Part shown: positions 43,547 through 51,375 of the stretch, piece by piece
How the letters are laid out: the number at the start of each line of letters is the position of its first letter
Position numbering within the stretch: position 1 is the first letter of the stretch
DNA from: Halobacillus sp. Marseille-P3879
GTDB taxonomy: Bacteria > Bacillota > Bacilli > Bacillales > Halobacillaceae
Length of the DNA: 64,000 bases
NCBI RefSeq assembly: GCF_900240285.1
Contig: NZ_OESS01000003.1
Coordinates: 744,001 to 808,000, forward strand
Direction of reading: 5' to 3'
Position numbers and translations under genes: made by a program
Notes under the pieces: generated by a model
Databases searched by the model: none
What the model was told of the DNA's origin: nothing
What the model saw: the letters and a program-made list of their open reading frames with translations, nothing else

Positions 43547-43685
43547 TACTTTAGGAATGATTCACCTTGTTATGGACCTAAGAACGGCGCTTTCCACGAT
43601 GGACTTAATGGTAAGCAGCTAATGAAGAACTATAGGACTAGAGGCAGCATTTGTGAAAACTACCCATTAAACTCGATTATAAAAA

Positions 43686-43709
43686 AACTGACCGTCATTA
43701 CGGTCAGTT
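43686..43709 (-). terminator. Terminator of the YtkA-like lipoprotein gene
   Basis: AACTGACCGT/ACGGTCAGTT perfect stem, four-base loop, and a T run on the minus strand. The gene's TGA stop is inside the stem. Confidence 0.85.
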
Positions 43710-44456
43710 CACTTGAATTTCTTCTTCTTTATGTCCATGAATTTCTTCCTGGGGTTTTTCGTAATGGATATTGATGAGGTAATCTCCACTCTCAGGAAAG
43801 TCAAAATCTGCCTGATATGCTCCCGGTTCAACTTCTTCTGCCTCTATAAATTCATTCTTGTCTAATTGACTGGAGCTGATTTCAAAGCTGATCTCTCCGC
43901 TTTCAAAAGGTTCACCGTTCTGTTCTATATGAGTTGTTAATTCAGCTTCTTCCTCACTGCTGAATTCCTCCTCCTGCACGAGGTGGACAGTGAACTCTCC
44001 ATCTCCATGGTCATGAGACCCTTCTGCGTCTTCACCATGTTCGTGACTGTGCGAGTCACCTGCCTGTACTTCTACCTGCGGCATCGTATGAACCCCTTTA
44101 GCCTGGGTATGTGCAATAACTTGATAAGTACCCTCGTCTTTAAAATTATACATGATTTCATAGGCACCATCTTCAGTATAATCGGCCTCGATCGTTTCAG
44201 AAGCTTCTTCTCCTTCTGCTTCATTCCAAATTTCAAAATCTACATATTCCGCATCCTCAATTGGCTCCCCCTCCGCTGTCACGATGGCTTGGACGGGGGT
44301 TTTCTCATCTACAGGCAGCGGTTCCTCTTCAAAAACCACCTCAACTTCAGGCTGTATAACTTCTTCTGTTTCCGGGGAACTCGAGTCATTATTCTCATTA
44401 GTTCCACACGCCGTCAAAAAAATTATTCCTAGAACAATAAATAGTTTTTTCTTCAT
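43704..44456 (-). CDS. YtkA-like domain lipoprotein
   Basis: 250 residues from ATG 44456, six bases after AAAAGGAGA; an ATG two codons earlier touches that site. The lipobox is FLTACGT (Cys18). Two YtkA-like beta domains follow (about 40-120 and 150-240), separated by a His-Asp-Glu-rich linker (SHSHEHGEDAEGSHDHGDG), which may bind copper or zinc. The whole protein is strongly acidic. YtkA domains are found in copper or redox-related exported proteins. The gene stands alone. Confidence 0.78.
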   Translation of the reverse strand: MKKKLFIVLGIIFLTACGTNENNDSSSPETEEVIQPEVEVVFEEEPLPVDEKTPVQAIVTAEGEPIEDAEYVDFEIWNEAEGEEASETIEADYTEDGAYEIMYNFKDEGTYQVIAHTQAKGVHTMPQVEVQAGDSHSHEHGEDAEGSHDHGDGEFTVHLVQEEEFSSEEEAELTTHIEQNGEPFESGEISFEISSSQLDKNEFIEAEEVEPGAYQADFDFPESGDYLINIHYEKPQEEIHGHKEEEIQVN

Positions 44457-44548
44457 ATACATTCTCCTTTTGCTTCACTAGGAATAGAGTATCATGTTTT
44501 TAACCTCTTCGCATAGAACGCAGCGGTGGCTATTTAATGACAATAAAA

Positions 44549-44573
44549 AAAGCCGACTAATATAGTCAGCTTT
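44549..44573 (-). terminator. Terminator of bshB2
   Basis: AAAGCCGACTA/TAGTCAGCTTT stem (one mismatch) with a T run on the minus strand; the gene's TGA stop lies within it. Confidence 0.8.
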
Positions 44574-45246
44574 CATCACCCCATTTATACGTATAGAAAT
44601 TTTCATAGTGTACCCATTTTAAGGCTTCAGGGTCATCACGCTCGATTCCTTCTTCTAACATTTCAAGCATCCGGGCGGTTTGTGAAATGTGGGCCCGCAT
44701 AGCATTTAACTTATCTTCCTGCACATGGCGGATATCATGTATAACATCAGGTTTTCCTAAATCTTCTTCTGTGTTGTTGGCAAACGCAACAGCATGCAGT
44801 GTCGGACGAATGTCGGGTTCAATTTCACCTAATGCCTCAACGACCGCACGGGCTGTAGCTTCGTGGTCCGGATGGACGGCATATCCAGGGTAAAAGCTGA
44901 TGACGAGAGAAGGTTTGAGTTCATCGACTAAATCAGCGACAAGCTGCTTCATATCTGCGTCATCTTCAAATTCAAGCGTTTTATCACGTAACCCCATCAT
45001 GCGGAGATCTTCAATTCCCATTACTTCCGCTGCTTTTTTTAATTCTTTTTTTCGAATAGAGGGCAGGCTTTCCCTGGTGGCGAAAGGGGGCATGCCAAGA
45101 TTCCTGCCCATTTCTCCTAGGGTTAAACAAGCGTAAGTAACAGGGGTCCCCTGTTTAATATAAGAGGTGATTGTCCCTGAAACACCAAAGGCTTCGTCGT
45201 CAGGGTGAGGGAAAACCACTAGTACGTGCTGTTCATTATCAATCAT
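44566..45246 (-). CDS. bshB2: Bacillithiol biosynthesis deacetylase BshB2
   Basis: 226 residues of the LmbE-like family. Metal motif PHPDDEAF is at residues 13-20 and the third ligand is His in the YAVHPDHEATARAV segment. It removes the acetyl group from N-acetylglucosaminyl malate in bacillithiol synthesis, or from bacillithiol conjugates (Bca-like). Residues WxxYENFYTYKW at the end are typical of the YojG/BshB2 branch. AAGGAGTG precedes the ATG. It stands alone on its strand. Confidence 0.87.
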   Translation of the reverse strand: MIDNEQHVLVVFPHPDDEAFGVSGTITSYIKQGTPVTYACLTLGEMGRNLGMPPFATRESLPSIRKKELKKAAEVMGIEDLRMMGLRDKTLEFEDDADMKQLVADLVDELKPSLVISFYPGYAVHPDHEATARAVVEALGEIEPDIRPTLHAVAFANNTEEDLGKPDVIHDIRHVQEDKLNAMRAHISQTARMLEMLEEGIERDDPEALKWVHYENFYTYKWGDES

Positions 45247-45310
45247 GTAAGGTCACTCCTTGAGAACGGTTCTACCTTCCATTATTACGCAAATAATTTG
45301 TTAATGAAAG

Positions 45311-46300
45311 CTATTTGTTTTTCTTCATAAAACGTTCGATGTCCGTTTTATCCCCAAATAAAATAAGCACATCGTCTGCCTTTAGTGTCTCATCAGCATC
45401 TGGGTGATGAATAAAATCCTCGTTGTGCCTTTGAATTCCTAATAAAGTAAGGTCGAATTCTTCTCTAAGCTGCAGGTCATCCACTGTATTTCCTTCTAAA
45501 TCTTGTTTTATGTGATAATCATCTAATTGAAAAGACTCATTTTCAGCGTGAATCATAGTATCTATATAATTCATACTTACCGGTTTTATCAGGGAGAGAG
45601 CCATTCTTCGACCTCCGAGGTCAGAGGGGTTAACGACCTGGTCAGCACCTGCGCGTTTTAATTTTTTTTCAGTCTCATTTTGTTCTGCACGAGCCGTAAC
45701 TTCTACGTCTGCATTGATCCCTTTTGCTGTTAAGGTAATAAAAAGGTTTAAAGAATCGTCTGATGTAGTAGCGACGACTCCTTTAGCACGGTTGATACCC
45801 GCTTTTTCCAGCACATGATTTTGTTTGGCATCATCGATGATATAGGGGACATCTTCAGGAATTCTCTCAGTTACACCCTCATCAGTATCAATGACTACTA
45901 CCTCGTATTCATGAGTTATAAATTCCTTTAATACTTCTTCTCCGACCCGCTCGTAGCCGCAGATAATATAGTGGTTTTTCATGGAACTGATTTGTTTGTT
46001 CATTCTCTTTCGCTCCCATTTATTTGTTAAGTTTCCTTCGATTAAGATCGATGCTAAATAAGTTAGTAAATACGAGCTTAATCCCAGTGTGATGGGAATA
46101 AGAATCATTGCTGTAATCTTTCCGCCATTTGTATTAGGAACATAATCTCCATATCCTACACCTAATATTGAAATGATGGTCATGTATAAACCGTCGAATA
46201 ACGGAAGGTTTTCTGTCCACATTAGTCCAATCAGGAATATAATCACAAAAAACAGTAGAACCGAAGAAAAAATCAATATACTTTTATTTCTTTTATTCAT
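45311..46300 (-). CDS. Potassium channel with RCK/TrkA domains (YugO-like)
   Basis: 329 residues from ATG 46300 (AAAGAGGTC upstream), matching YugO length; a 17-residue longer reading is rejected. Two membrane helices flank the selectivity filter GVGYGD (residues 47-52). The RCK-N domain has the Rossmann-like IICGYERVGEEVL near 107, and an RCK-C/TrkA-C domain ends the protein. YugO in B. subtilis carries potassium waves in biofilms. The nucleotide or ion that gates this one is unknown. Divergent from the nadE gene. Confidence 0.88.
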   Translation of the reverse strand: MNKRNKSILIFSSVLLFFVIIFLIGLMWTENLPLFDGLYMTIISILGVGYGDYVPNTNGGKITAMILIPITLGLSSYLLTYLASILIEGNLTNKWERKRMNKQISSMKNHYIICGYERVGEEVLKEFITHEYEVVVIDTDEGVTERIPEDVPYIIDDAKQNHVLEKAGINRAKGVVATTSDDSLNLFITLTAKGINADVEVTARAEQNETEKKLKRAGADQVVNPSDLGGRRMALSLIKPVSMNYIDTMIHAENESFQLDDYHIKQDLEGNTVDDLQLREEFDLTLLGIQRHNEDFIHHPDADETLKADDVLILFGDKTDIERFMKKNK

Positions 46301-46436
46301 CAGTAACGACCTCTTTATGTTTTTTCTTATCAATGCATAACCTGAATCCATTTACGTTAAACACGTGTATAGGTTTACTGCCATAATTTTTCAGGAACAT
46401 AAAACAAGAAGCAATCAGATGAGAGGAGTTTTGATA

Positions 46437-47186
46437 ATGGAGGAACGAGTTCAACATTTAGTAGAATGGATTAGAAGTAAAGTTCGTGAAGCTGGAGCAG
46501 AAGGAGCTCTAGTTGGATTGAGCGGGGGCATTGATTCAGCAGTTGTGGCTTATCTTATAAAAAGGGCATTTCCGCATCACTCAGTCGGAGTCCTTTTACC
46601 GATTAATAAAGAGGTCGAAGATCAGGCGGATGCGTTAGCAGTAATCGAAGATATCGGGTTGGATTATGTTGGGATTAACCTGACTAAATCTTATGAAGAA
46701 ACGATGGGAACAATAGAAGGTGAGTTAAGAAACAAGGGAGATTGGAATGAAGATAACGCTCAGCTGAGAGGAGCGAATCTTCAGGCTCGTCTAAGAATGA
46801 GCGCTCTTTATACAGTAGCTCAAAATTACGGGTATTTAGTTGTAGGTACTGACAATGCGTCTGAGGATTACACAGGTTATTTTACTAAATTCGGTGACGG
46901 TGGAGTGGATATTGTTCCACTTATTCATATGAGAAAAGAGGAAGTCAGGGAAATGGCGGCCTTCCTGGGAGTGACAGACAAAATTATTAATAAGAAACCG
47001 AGTGCTGAATTGTGGGAAGGTCAATCAGATGAAGAGGAAATGGGGATCTCTTATGATGTTATTGATGCATACTTAAGAGGAGAAAGCATCAGTCCAGAAG
47101 ATGAGGCGACTCTTAGAAATCTTCATGAAAAAAGCGAGCATAAGCGTCAAATTCCAGCAGGACCTCCAAAGTTTAAAGAGGAGTGA
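46437..47186 (+). CDS. nadE: Ammonia-dependent NAD+ synthetase
   Basis: 249 residues from ATG 46437, eight bases after GAGAGGAG. The ATP-pyrophosphatase P-loop is SGGIDS at residues 29-34; NLQARLRMSALY and GTDNASEDYTGYFTKFGDGGVDI follow, then KKPSAELW. No glutaminase domain, so ammonia is the nitrogen donor. It makes the last step of NAD synthesis in the cytoplasm. Shorter than B. subtilis NadE and of another branch. A cysteine hydrolase gene follows seven bases later, a possible NAD-salvage link. Confidence 0.9.
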   Translation: MEERVQHLVEWIRSKVREAGAEGALVGLSGGIDSAVVAYLIKRAFPHHSVGVLLPINKEVEDQADALAVIEDIGLDYVGINLTKSYEETMGTIEGELRNKGDWNEDNAQLRGANLQARLRMSALYTVAQNYGYLVVGTDNASEDYTGYFTKFGDGGVDIVPLIHMRKEEVREMAAFLGVTDKIINKKPSAELWEGQSDEEEMGISYDVIDAYLRGESISPEDEATLRNLHEKSEHKRQIPAGPPKFKEE

Positions 47187-47192
47187 AATAAA

Positions 47193-47753
47193 TTGTCAAA
47201 CAACACTGCGCTACTCATCATCGATATCATCAACAAAATGGATTTCGAGGGAGGAGAGGATCTTCTTAAACACTCTAAGAAGATTGTTCCTTCAATTAAC
47301 CAATTAAGGCAGCAGGCAAAACAGAACGGGATGCCGGTTATCTATGTGAATGATAATTTTGGTCTTTGGCAGGACAATGCAGATGAAATTATCGAAGAAT
47401 GCATGAAGGGTCCAGGTAAGTCGATTGTGAAGGAAGTCCTGCCCGAAGAGGATGATTATTTCATTATTAAGCCAAAGCATAGCGGATTCTTTGGCACGCA
47501 GCTCAGCATTTTGTTAGAGCAGCTCCAAATAAAGAATCTAGTGTTGACTGGAGTGGCGGGGGATATATGCGTTTTATTTACGGCCAATGATGCATATATG
47601 CGTGATTATAACCTGTGGATACCTAAGGATACTACGGCGTCTGAGCTGGTGGAGGATAATAACAATGCGTTGCAGATTATGAAGCGTTCATTGTTCGCTA
47701 ATATCGAAAGTACAGCAGAGACGTCACTGGAACGTGCATTTTTAAGCGAGTAA
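47193..47753 (+). CDS. Isochorismatase-like cysteine hydrolase
   Basis: 186 residues from a TTG start with GAGGAG upstream, in the end of nadE. The catalytic triad of the family is visible: Asp in LIIDIINKMDF (residue 10), Lys in IIKPKHSGFF near 92, and Cys in GVAGDICVLFTA near 128. Family members cut amides or esters (nicotinamidase, isochorismatase and others). Its operon with nadE suggests pyridine-nucleotide salvage, but the substrate cannot be told. A terminator follows. Confidence 0.8.
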   Translation: MSNNTALLIIDIINKMDFEGGEDLLKHSKKIVPSINQLRQQAKQNGMPVIYVNDNFGLWQDNADEIIEECMKGPGKSIVKEVLPEEDDYFIIKPKHSGFFGTQLSILLEQLQIKNLVLTGVAGDICVLFTANDAYMRDYNLWIPKDTTASELVEDNNNALQIMKRSLFANIESTAETSLERAFLSE

Positions 47754-47781
47754 AAATGCACTTCTCTTCTGTTGAAATAGG

Positions 47782-47816
47782 AAAAGCCTCCTGAGTCTTT
47801 AGCTCAAGAGGCTTTT
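47782..47816 (+). terminator. Terminator after the cysteine hydrolase gene
   Basis: AAAAGCCTCCTGAG pairs with CTCAAGAGGCTTTT, one mismatch. Its 3' edge overlaps the stop of the opposing 44-residue ORF. Confidence 0.85.
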
Positions 47817-47949
47817 AAAATTGCTGCTCACTCGTATTGTCATCGTTAGATGTTTCCTTCGGAGCAGGATTAGAATCAAGATCAGAATATCCTACATAAC
47901 TAAAAGCTAGTACAATTGTTAACAGTATACCGAATAAAAATCTTCTCAT
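47815..47949 (-). CDS. 44-residue exported or membrane protein, unknown
   Basis: Minus-strand ATG at 47949 with GGGGGA five bases upstream. One hydrophobic helix (about residues 3-20, beginning MRRFLFGILL) is followed by an acidic, Asn/Asp-rich tail. The stop codon lies in the terminator of the opposing gene. No family recognised. It could be a small anchored or secreted peptide. Kept because the ribosome site, signal-like helix and intergenic position agree. Confidence 0.5.
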   Translation of the reverse strand: MRRFLFGILLTIVLAFSYVGYSDLDSNPAPKETSNDDNTSEQQF

Positions 47950-48126
47950 TAAAATCCCCCATGTTGTTCCATTTCACTAGTATAGACGAATCCCCTTCAA
48001 GCTTAGTGTGAACATATTTACTCATATCATGAATGTCGAATTTTGTCTAAAATTAGGAAACGCAACTATCATTTTACTGACTTTCCTCCCATAATGCAAC
48101 AGCCAAACAGTTATTTATTCATAAAA

Positions 48127-48441
48127 TTATGAAACAAGTTTCAGGCCGATTACCCCAGTGATAATGCAAGTGACGAAGAAGATACGTTTCATGTTTACTT
48201 GTTCTTTGAAAAATAAAATTCCTAACAGCACTGTCCCTGCTGAACCGATTCCGGTCCATATCCCATATGCCGTACCAACGGGAAGTTCTCTTAAGGATAG
48301 TGAGAGGAAATAAAAGCTTAAACTCCCGCACAATAGAGCAAATAGACTAGGCTTCAGCTTTCGAAGTCCGTCGGATAATTTTAAAAAGAACATGCCAAGC
48401 ATTTCTCCCATTCCTGCAATTACTAAAAACATCCAAGACAT
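48127..48441 (-). CDS. Small multidrug resistance (SMR) protein, subunit 2 (YvdR-like)
   Basis: 104 residues with four membrane helices. The membrane-embedded Glu in the first helix (MGEMLGMFFLKLSDG; EmrE Glu14 position) is present. The family's TAYGIWTGIGSAGTVLLGILFF stretch is clear. Its ribosome site AGGAGGG lies in the last codons of the upstream SMR gene, three bases apart. Two SMR genes in tandem usually form a heterodimer, as YvdR/YvdS or YkkC/YkkD. Substrate unknown (cations, guanidinium or drugs). Confidence 0.88.
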   Translation of the reverse strand: MSWMFLVIAGMGEMLGMFFLKLSDGLRKLKPSLFALLCGSLSFYFLSLSLRELPVGTAYGIWTGIGSAGTVLLGILFFKEQVNMKRIFFVTCIITGVIGLKLVS

Positions 48442-48444
48442 TTT

Positions 48445-48798
48445 TTATCCCTCCTGAACAGTGTGTGTCGTTTCTTTAGAACCATCCGACAATTTAAGAC
48501 CAATTACCCCGAAGATTAAAAGAACAATAAAAAAGACCTTTCCCGTGCCTGTTTCGTCACCAAGAAATGTCATGCCGATTACGGCTGTTCCAGCTGCACC
48601 TAGCCCTGTAAATATCGCATAGCCCGTGCCAATATCGATCAAACGCAGTGCTTTTGTAAAAAAATAGAAGCTGATGAAAATAAAAATGACGGTCGCCACT
48701 GAGATGAAGGGTTTAGAAAACCCTTCGGATAGCTTTAGACCGACTGCCCATCCTACCTCGAATATAGCACCAATTAATAAATAAACCCATGCCATCAT
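48445..48798 (-). CDS. Small multidrug resistance (SMR) protein, subunit 1 (YvdS-like)
   Basis: 117 residues with four membrane helices and the Glu of helix one in GAIFEVGWAVGLKLSEG. TGYAIFTGLGAAGTAVIGM matches the SMR signature. A charged 15-residue tail follows. It begins immediately after the TetR stop codon (TAA then ATG) with AGGAGG inside the regulator's end. It is the partner of the next SMR gene. Confidence 0.88.
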   Translation of the reverse strand: MMAWVYLLIGAIFEVGWAVGLKLSEGFSKPFISVATVIFIFISFYFFTKALRLIDIGTGYAIFTGLGAAGTAVIGMTFLGDETGTGKVFFIVLLIFGVIGLKLSDGSKETTHTVQEG

Positions 48799-49389
48799 TT
48801 ATTCCTCCTGACTCGCTGCTTGGATACCAAGCCAGAAAATTTTAAAACTCGCCTTCTGACGTTCAATTAGTGTTTCTTTATCATAAAAGTTTTCCTCTAA
48901 AAACAACCCATCGATTATGGTGTAAAACGTAGAAGTCAGTTCACTCAATTGAAGAGGGCGGATAACTCCTGTATCGATCCCTCTTTGAAAGATAGGTCCA
49001 ATAATTTTAATAACCTGCTCTTCTGTACGTAAGAATACTTTAAGGATTTCTTCAGCAAACTCTTCTGGAGGGAAAAAAGTAAAGCGTTTAAAAAAAGCTC
49101 CCTCCGTTGAATAGGACATATGGTCAACATACAGGTTAAAAACCTCATGAATTTGTTCTTTTATTGAACGATCCTGCGTATATTCAGTAAACCCTTTTAA
49201 GTGGTTTAATTCTTTGTGTGCTACTTCTTCCAACACGCGGAGAAAAATAGCTTCTTTACTGGAAAAGTGATTATACAGTGAAGGTTTTTTAATACCTACT
49301 TTATCTGCAATATCGGAAAGACTGGTGTTTTCGTAACCAGACTGAGCAAAACATTCCAGACTTGCTTCAATGATTTTTTGTTCTGTCAT
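48799..49389 (-). CDS. TetR/AcrR family regulator of the SMR operon (YvdT-like)
   Basis: 196 residues. The N-terminal helix-turn-helix has YENTSLSDIADKVGIKKPSLYNHFSSKEAIF, followed by a ligand-binding helical domain. It is first in the operon, then two SMR genes with no gap; B. subtilis yvdT-yvdS-yvdR has the same order. An inverted repeat upstream (49410-49427) is its likely operator, giving autorepression released by a drug-like ligand. Confidence 0.9.
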   Translation of the reverse strand: MTEQKIIEASLECFAQSGYENTSLSDIADKVGIKKPSLYNHFSSKEAIFLRVLEEVAHKELNHLKGFTEYTQDRSIKEQIHEVFNLYVDHMSYSTEGAFFKRFTFFPPEEFAEEILKVFLRTEEQVIKIIGPIFQRGIDTGVIRPLQLSELTSTFYTIIDGLFLEENFYDKETLIERQKASFKIFWLGIQAASQEE

Positions 49390-49409
49390 ACCTTCACCTC
49401 CAAACGGCT

Positions 49410-49427
49410 AACTAACGGTTGTTAGTT
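49410..49427. promoter_or_regulatory. Probable TetR operator of the SMR operon
   Basis: AACTAAC, four bases, GTTAGTT: perfect seven-base arms 21 bases before the regulator start. Size and place are typical of TetR-family autoregulation. Confidence 0.72.
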
Positions 49428-49567
49428 TAAATGTAACACCATTTATTTCTGTTGTCCAGTGTTTGTTTACGGATAGCTACGTTTATTTTTACAGGATAAG
49501 GGAAGTGTCAAAGTAAGAGTGAATATGTCGGAACATTCCGCTTACTTTTTATAAAGGATGTGTCATT

Positions 49568-49789
49568 GTGAACAGGTACACGCTTGATCGTTATGAAGGG
49601 ATTCACGCCATACTGATTGAAACAGATAAGGAAGAAAACGAATTACAGGTATTTAAAGAACGGCTGATAGAATTCGCCCATCCTGGAGACACAATAGCAA
49701 TTGAATTCGATCATTTGGGTAACCTGAAACATGTAGAAGTAGTTGAAAGACATAATGATACGACTTTAAGCGACCTTGAAGAAGTCTGA
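49568..49789 (+). CDS. DUF3006-like small protein
   Basis: 73 residues from a GTG start six bases after AAAGGATG. The first strand MNRYTLDRYEGIHAILIE and the later EFAHPGDTIAIEFD segment follow the DUF3006 pattern (a small beta-barrel); the acidic end lacks the usual partner domain. Function unknown. The gene is alone. Confidence 0.6.
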   Translation: MNRYTLDRYEGIHAILIETDKEENELQVFKERLIEFAHPGDTIAIEFDHLGNLKHVEVVERHNDTTLSDLEEV

Positions 49790-49859
49790 AAAACACCTAA
49801 AATACACAGGCCACTGAAAAAGTCCTTTCTAATCTAGAAGAGCTTATAAAGTTTGTTGT

Positions 49860-50060
49860 TGCTTCTCACGAATCGCTTATCGGTGGATGCTTGCCGCGGG
49901 CACGGCCTCAGCTAACTTGGTCAAGAAGATAACTTGTCCAAGTGGATCTTCGGCTCGCGCTGTTCCCGCGACGCACCGGACGTGCTAGTGTCGATGTTGG
50001 CAACAGGACGTGGCCGGTTTTAATCGACCAGGCCTCACCACCGAACGCTCATCGTGGCAA
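49860..50060. repeat. GC-rich intergenic repeat region (candidate dispersed repeat)
   Basis: A GC-rich stretch in an A/T-rich surrounding, with CTTGCCGCGGGCACGGCCTC and GCTGTTCCCGCGACGCACC. It has the look of dispersed Bacillaceae repeats and lies upstream of a transposase relic. No ORF with a recognisable product. Confidence 0.45.
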
Positions 50061-50066
50061 AACGAA

Positions 50067-50113
50067 AAAGAGTGATTTTCTTTGATGGATAAAAGAAAGT
50101 CACTCTTTTTTCT
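50067..50113 (+). terminator. Strong hairpin with T run
   Basis: AAAAGAGTGA and CTTT arms pair with AAAG and TCACTCTTTT, followed by TTTTC. It lies between the repeat region and the transposase relic. Confidence 0.75.
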
Positions 50114-50200
50114 TGGACAATGAAAGGAATACATAACAGGGAGGGATTGGATGTTAGATCGACAATTATCCATGAACTTCAGACTATAATGAAATCAGAG

Positions 50201-50401
50201 GAACACTAAAACCAACTAGCATCCAGAACAGCGAATCCTTTAAAAGAACGATATAAGATTGAAGCGAAGAAGAGCGAGTTGAAGCATAAACACGGATGTG
50301 AGACTGCCTCATCTTCGGTCTCCCGAGGCATGCGTGTACAAGGAGCGATGGCGATATTCACCGTTAATCTAAAGCGAATGATGAAGCTCATGGAGGAATA
50401 A
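50201..50401 (+). pseudogene. Transposase C-terminal relic (IS1182/IS5-like group)
   Basis: One frame reads NPLKERYKIEAKKSELKHKH, then SSVSRGMRVQGAMAIFTVNL and KRMMKLMEE to a TAA. This is the C-terminal block of DDE transposases in which ERYKIEAKNSELK carries the catalytic Glu. An in-frame stop occurs near the left edge and the rest of the gene is missing. It is a different element from the relic at 18735, on the other strand. A TAAGAGGG/CCCTCTTA hairpin follows. Confidence 0.7.
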
Positions 50402-50420
50402 GAGGGGAAGTACCCTCTTA
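50399..50420. repeat. Hairpin at the end of the transposase relic
   Basis: TAAGAGGG/CCCTCTTA perfect eight-base stem, six-base loop, overlapping the relic's stop codon. No T run follows, so it may be part of the old element end. Confidence 0.6.
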
Positions 50421-50596
50421 AGATTAGGCGGTTTGAACGATTTCTTCGTTCAACTGCTTATATTTTTACACATCACTTGAAATCGTGCAGTTCTTCAGTG
50501 ACCTCAAAATACAGGGTGTTTTTCTTATTTTATATTGATTTTCTCTCAGGAACAGCCATAATAAATAGTAAGAATATTTCGACAGGTGGGATGAGG

Positions 50597-51340
50597 GTGC
50601 TATTAAAACATGCGGTAGATCTATTAGATGAAGGTGTTGTAATAACCAATGAAGAATATATTGTCACTTACGTAAATCCTGCTTATATAAAAATGTTTGA
50701 TCTTCACCAAGAGGAACTGATTGGGAAAAGTCTGCAAGAGTTATTTCCAGAAGAAGAGAAATCTAAACAGATTACGATTCAGTCAATAAAAAATAATAAA
50801 GAACTGAGTGTAGATCGTCTCTATTATCCATGGAAAAAGAAAGAAATGGTTCTGGAGGTCTATACGAAATTTTTTGAACACGAAGGGGAAAGGTATGTAA
50901 TTACTCGAATATTTGATCAAACCAGGAAGGCAAAGGAGGAGGAGCAGCTTGTTCATATGATCGAGGAAATGACGGCGAATGTAGTTACCATTGCTAAGGG
51001 ATATGCCCTACTGCCGCTGCAGCCTATTTTACGAGAAGAACAAAAACACATTCTCCTCGAACGTGTACCTGATCAATGCAGGGAACAAAGCATTAGCAGA
51101 CTGGCGATTCAGTTTTCCGGAATTACAGCAATCGATAATGACTGGGCTGTTCTCCTTAAGAACCTGGTTATGAACCTGCAAATGTTGGGCATAGAAGTTG
51201 TACTGGCAGGAATGCGGCCCCGTGTAGTGATGCAATTTACACAAAATGGTATTGAACTTTCCGATGTAAAATCATTTATGAATATTCAGCAGGCAACTAA
51301 GTATTTTTTAGAAAACGGATACCGTCCAAATTTTAAATAA
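50597..51340 (+). CDS. PAS-STAS protein (RsbR/YtvA-like architecture)
   Basis: About 247 residues from GTG 50597, six bases after AGGTGGG; ATG 50591 touches the site and a longer frame starts in non-coding DNA. An N-terminal PAS domain (about 1-110, with EEYIVTYVNPAYIKMF) is followed by a helix and a C-terminal STAS domain (about 130-240, with AIDNDWAVLLKNLVMNLQMLG and EVVLAGMRPRVV). RsbR-type stressosome proteins have this STAS layout, but the two Thr phosphorylation positions read Ser and Asn here (FSGITAIDN). There is no LOV Cys motif. It may be a sigma-B-linked or unrelated sensor. Confidence 0.75.
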   Translation: MLLKHAVDLLDEGVVITNEEYIVTYVNPAYIKMFDLHQEELIGKSLQELFPEEEKSKQITIQSIKNNKELSVDRLYYPWKKKEMVLEVYTKFFEHEGERYVITRIFDQTRKAKEEEQLVHMIEEMTANVVTIAKGYALLPLQPILREEQKHILLERVPDQCREQSISRLAIQFSGITAIDNDWAVLLKNLVMNLQMLGIEVVLAGMRPRVVMQFTQNGIELSDVKSFMNIQQATKYFLENGYRPNFK

Positions 51341-51373
51341 AAGCCTGCGAGAAGTTGTTCTCACAGGCTTTTC
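51339..51373. terminator. Bidirectional terminator
   Basis: AAAAGCCTGCGAGAA pairs with TTCTCACAGGCTTTT (one mismatch) between the PAS-STAS gene and the convergent lipoprotein gene. Confidence 0.85.
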
Positions 51374-51375
51374 AC

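Noticed and set aside
48799-49427. Guanidine or other riboswitch ahead of the SMR pair
   Set aside because: No riboswitch-like fold could be traced; the regulator and its inverted repeat explain the control better.
49985-50173. Minus-strand ORF of 62 codons in the repeat region
   Set aside because: No ribosome site and no recognisable product; it reads through a hairpin and a GC-rich repeat.
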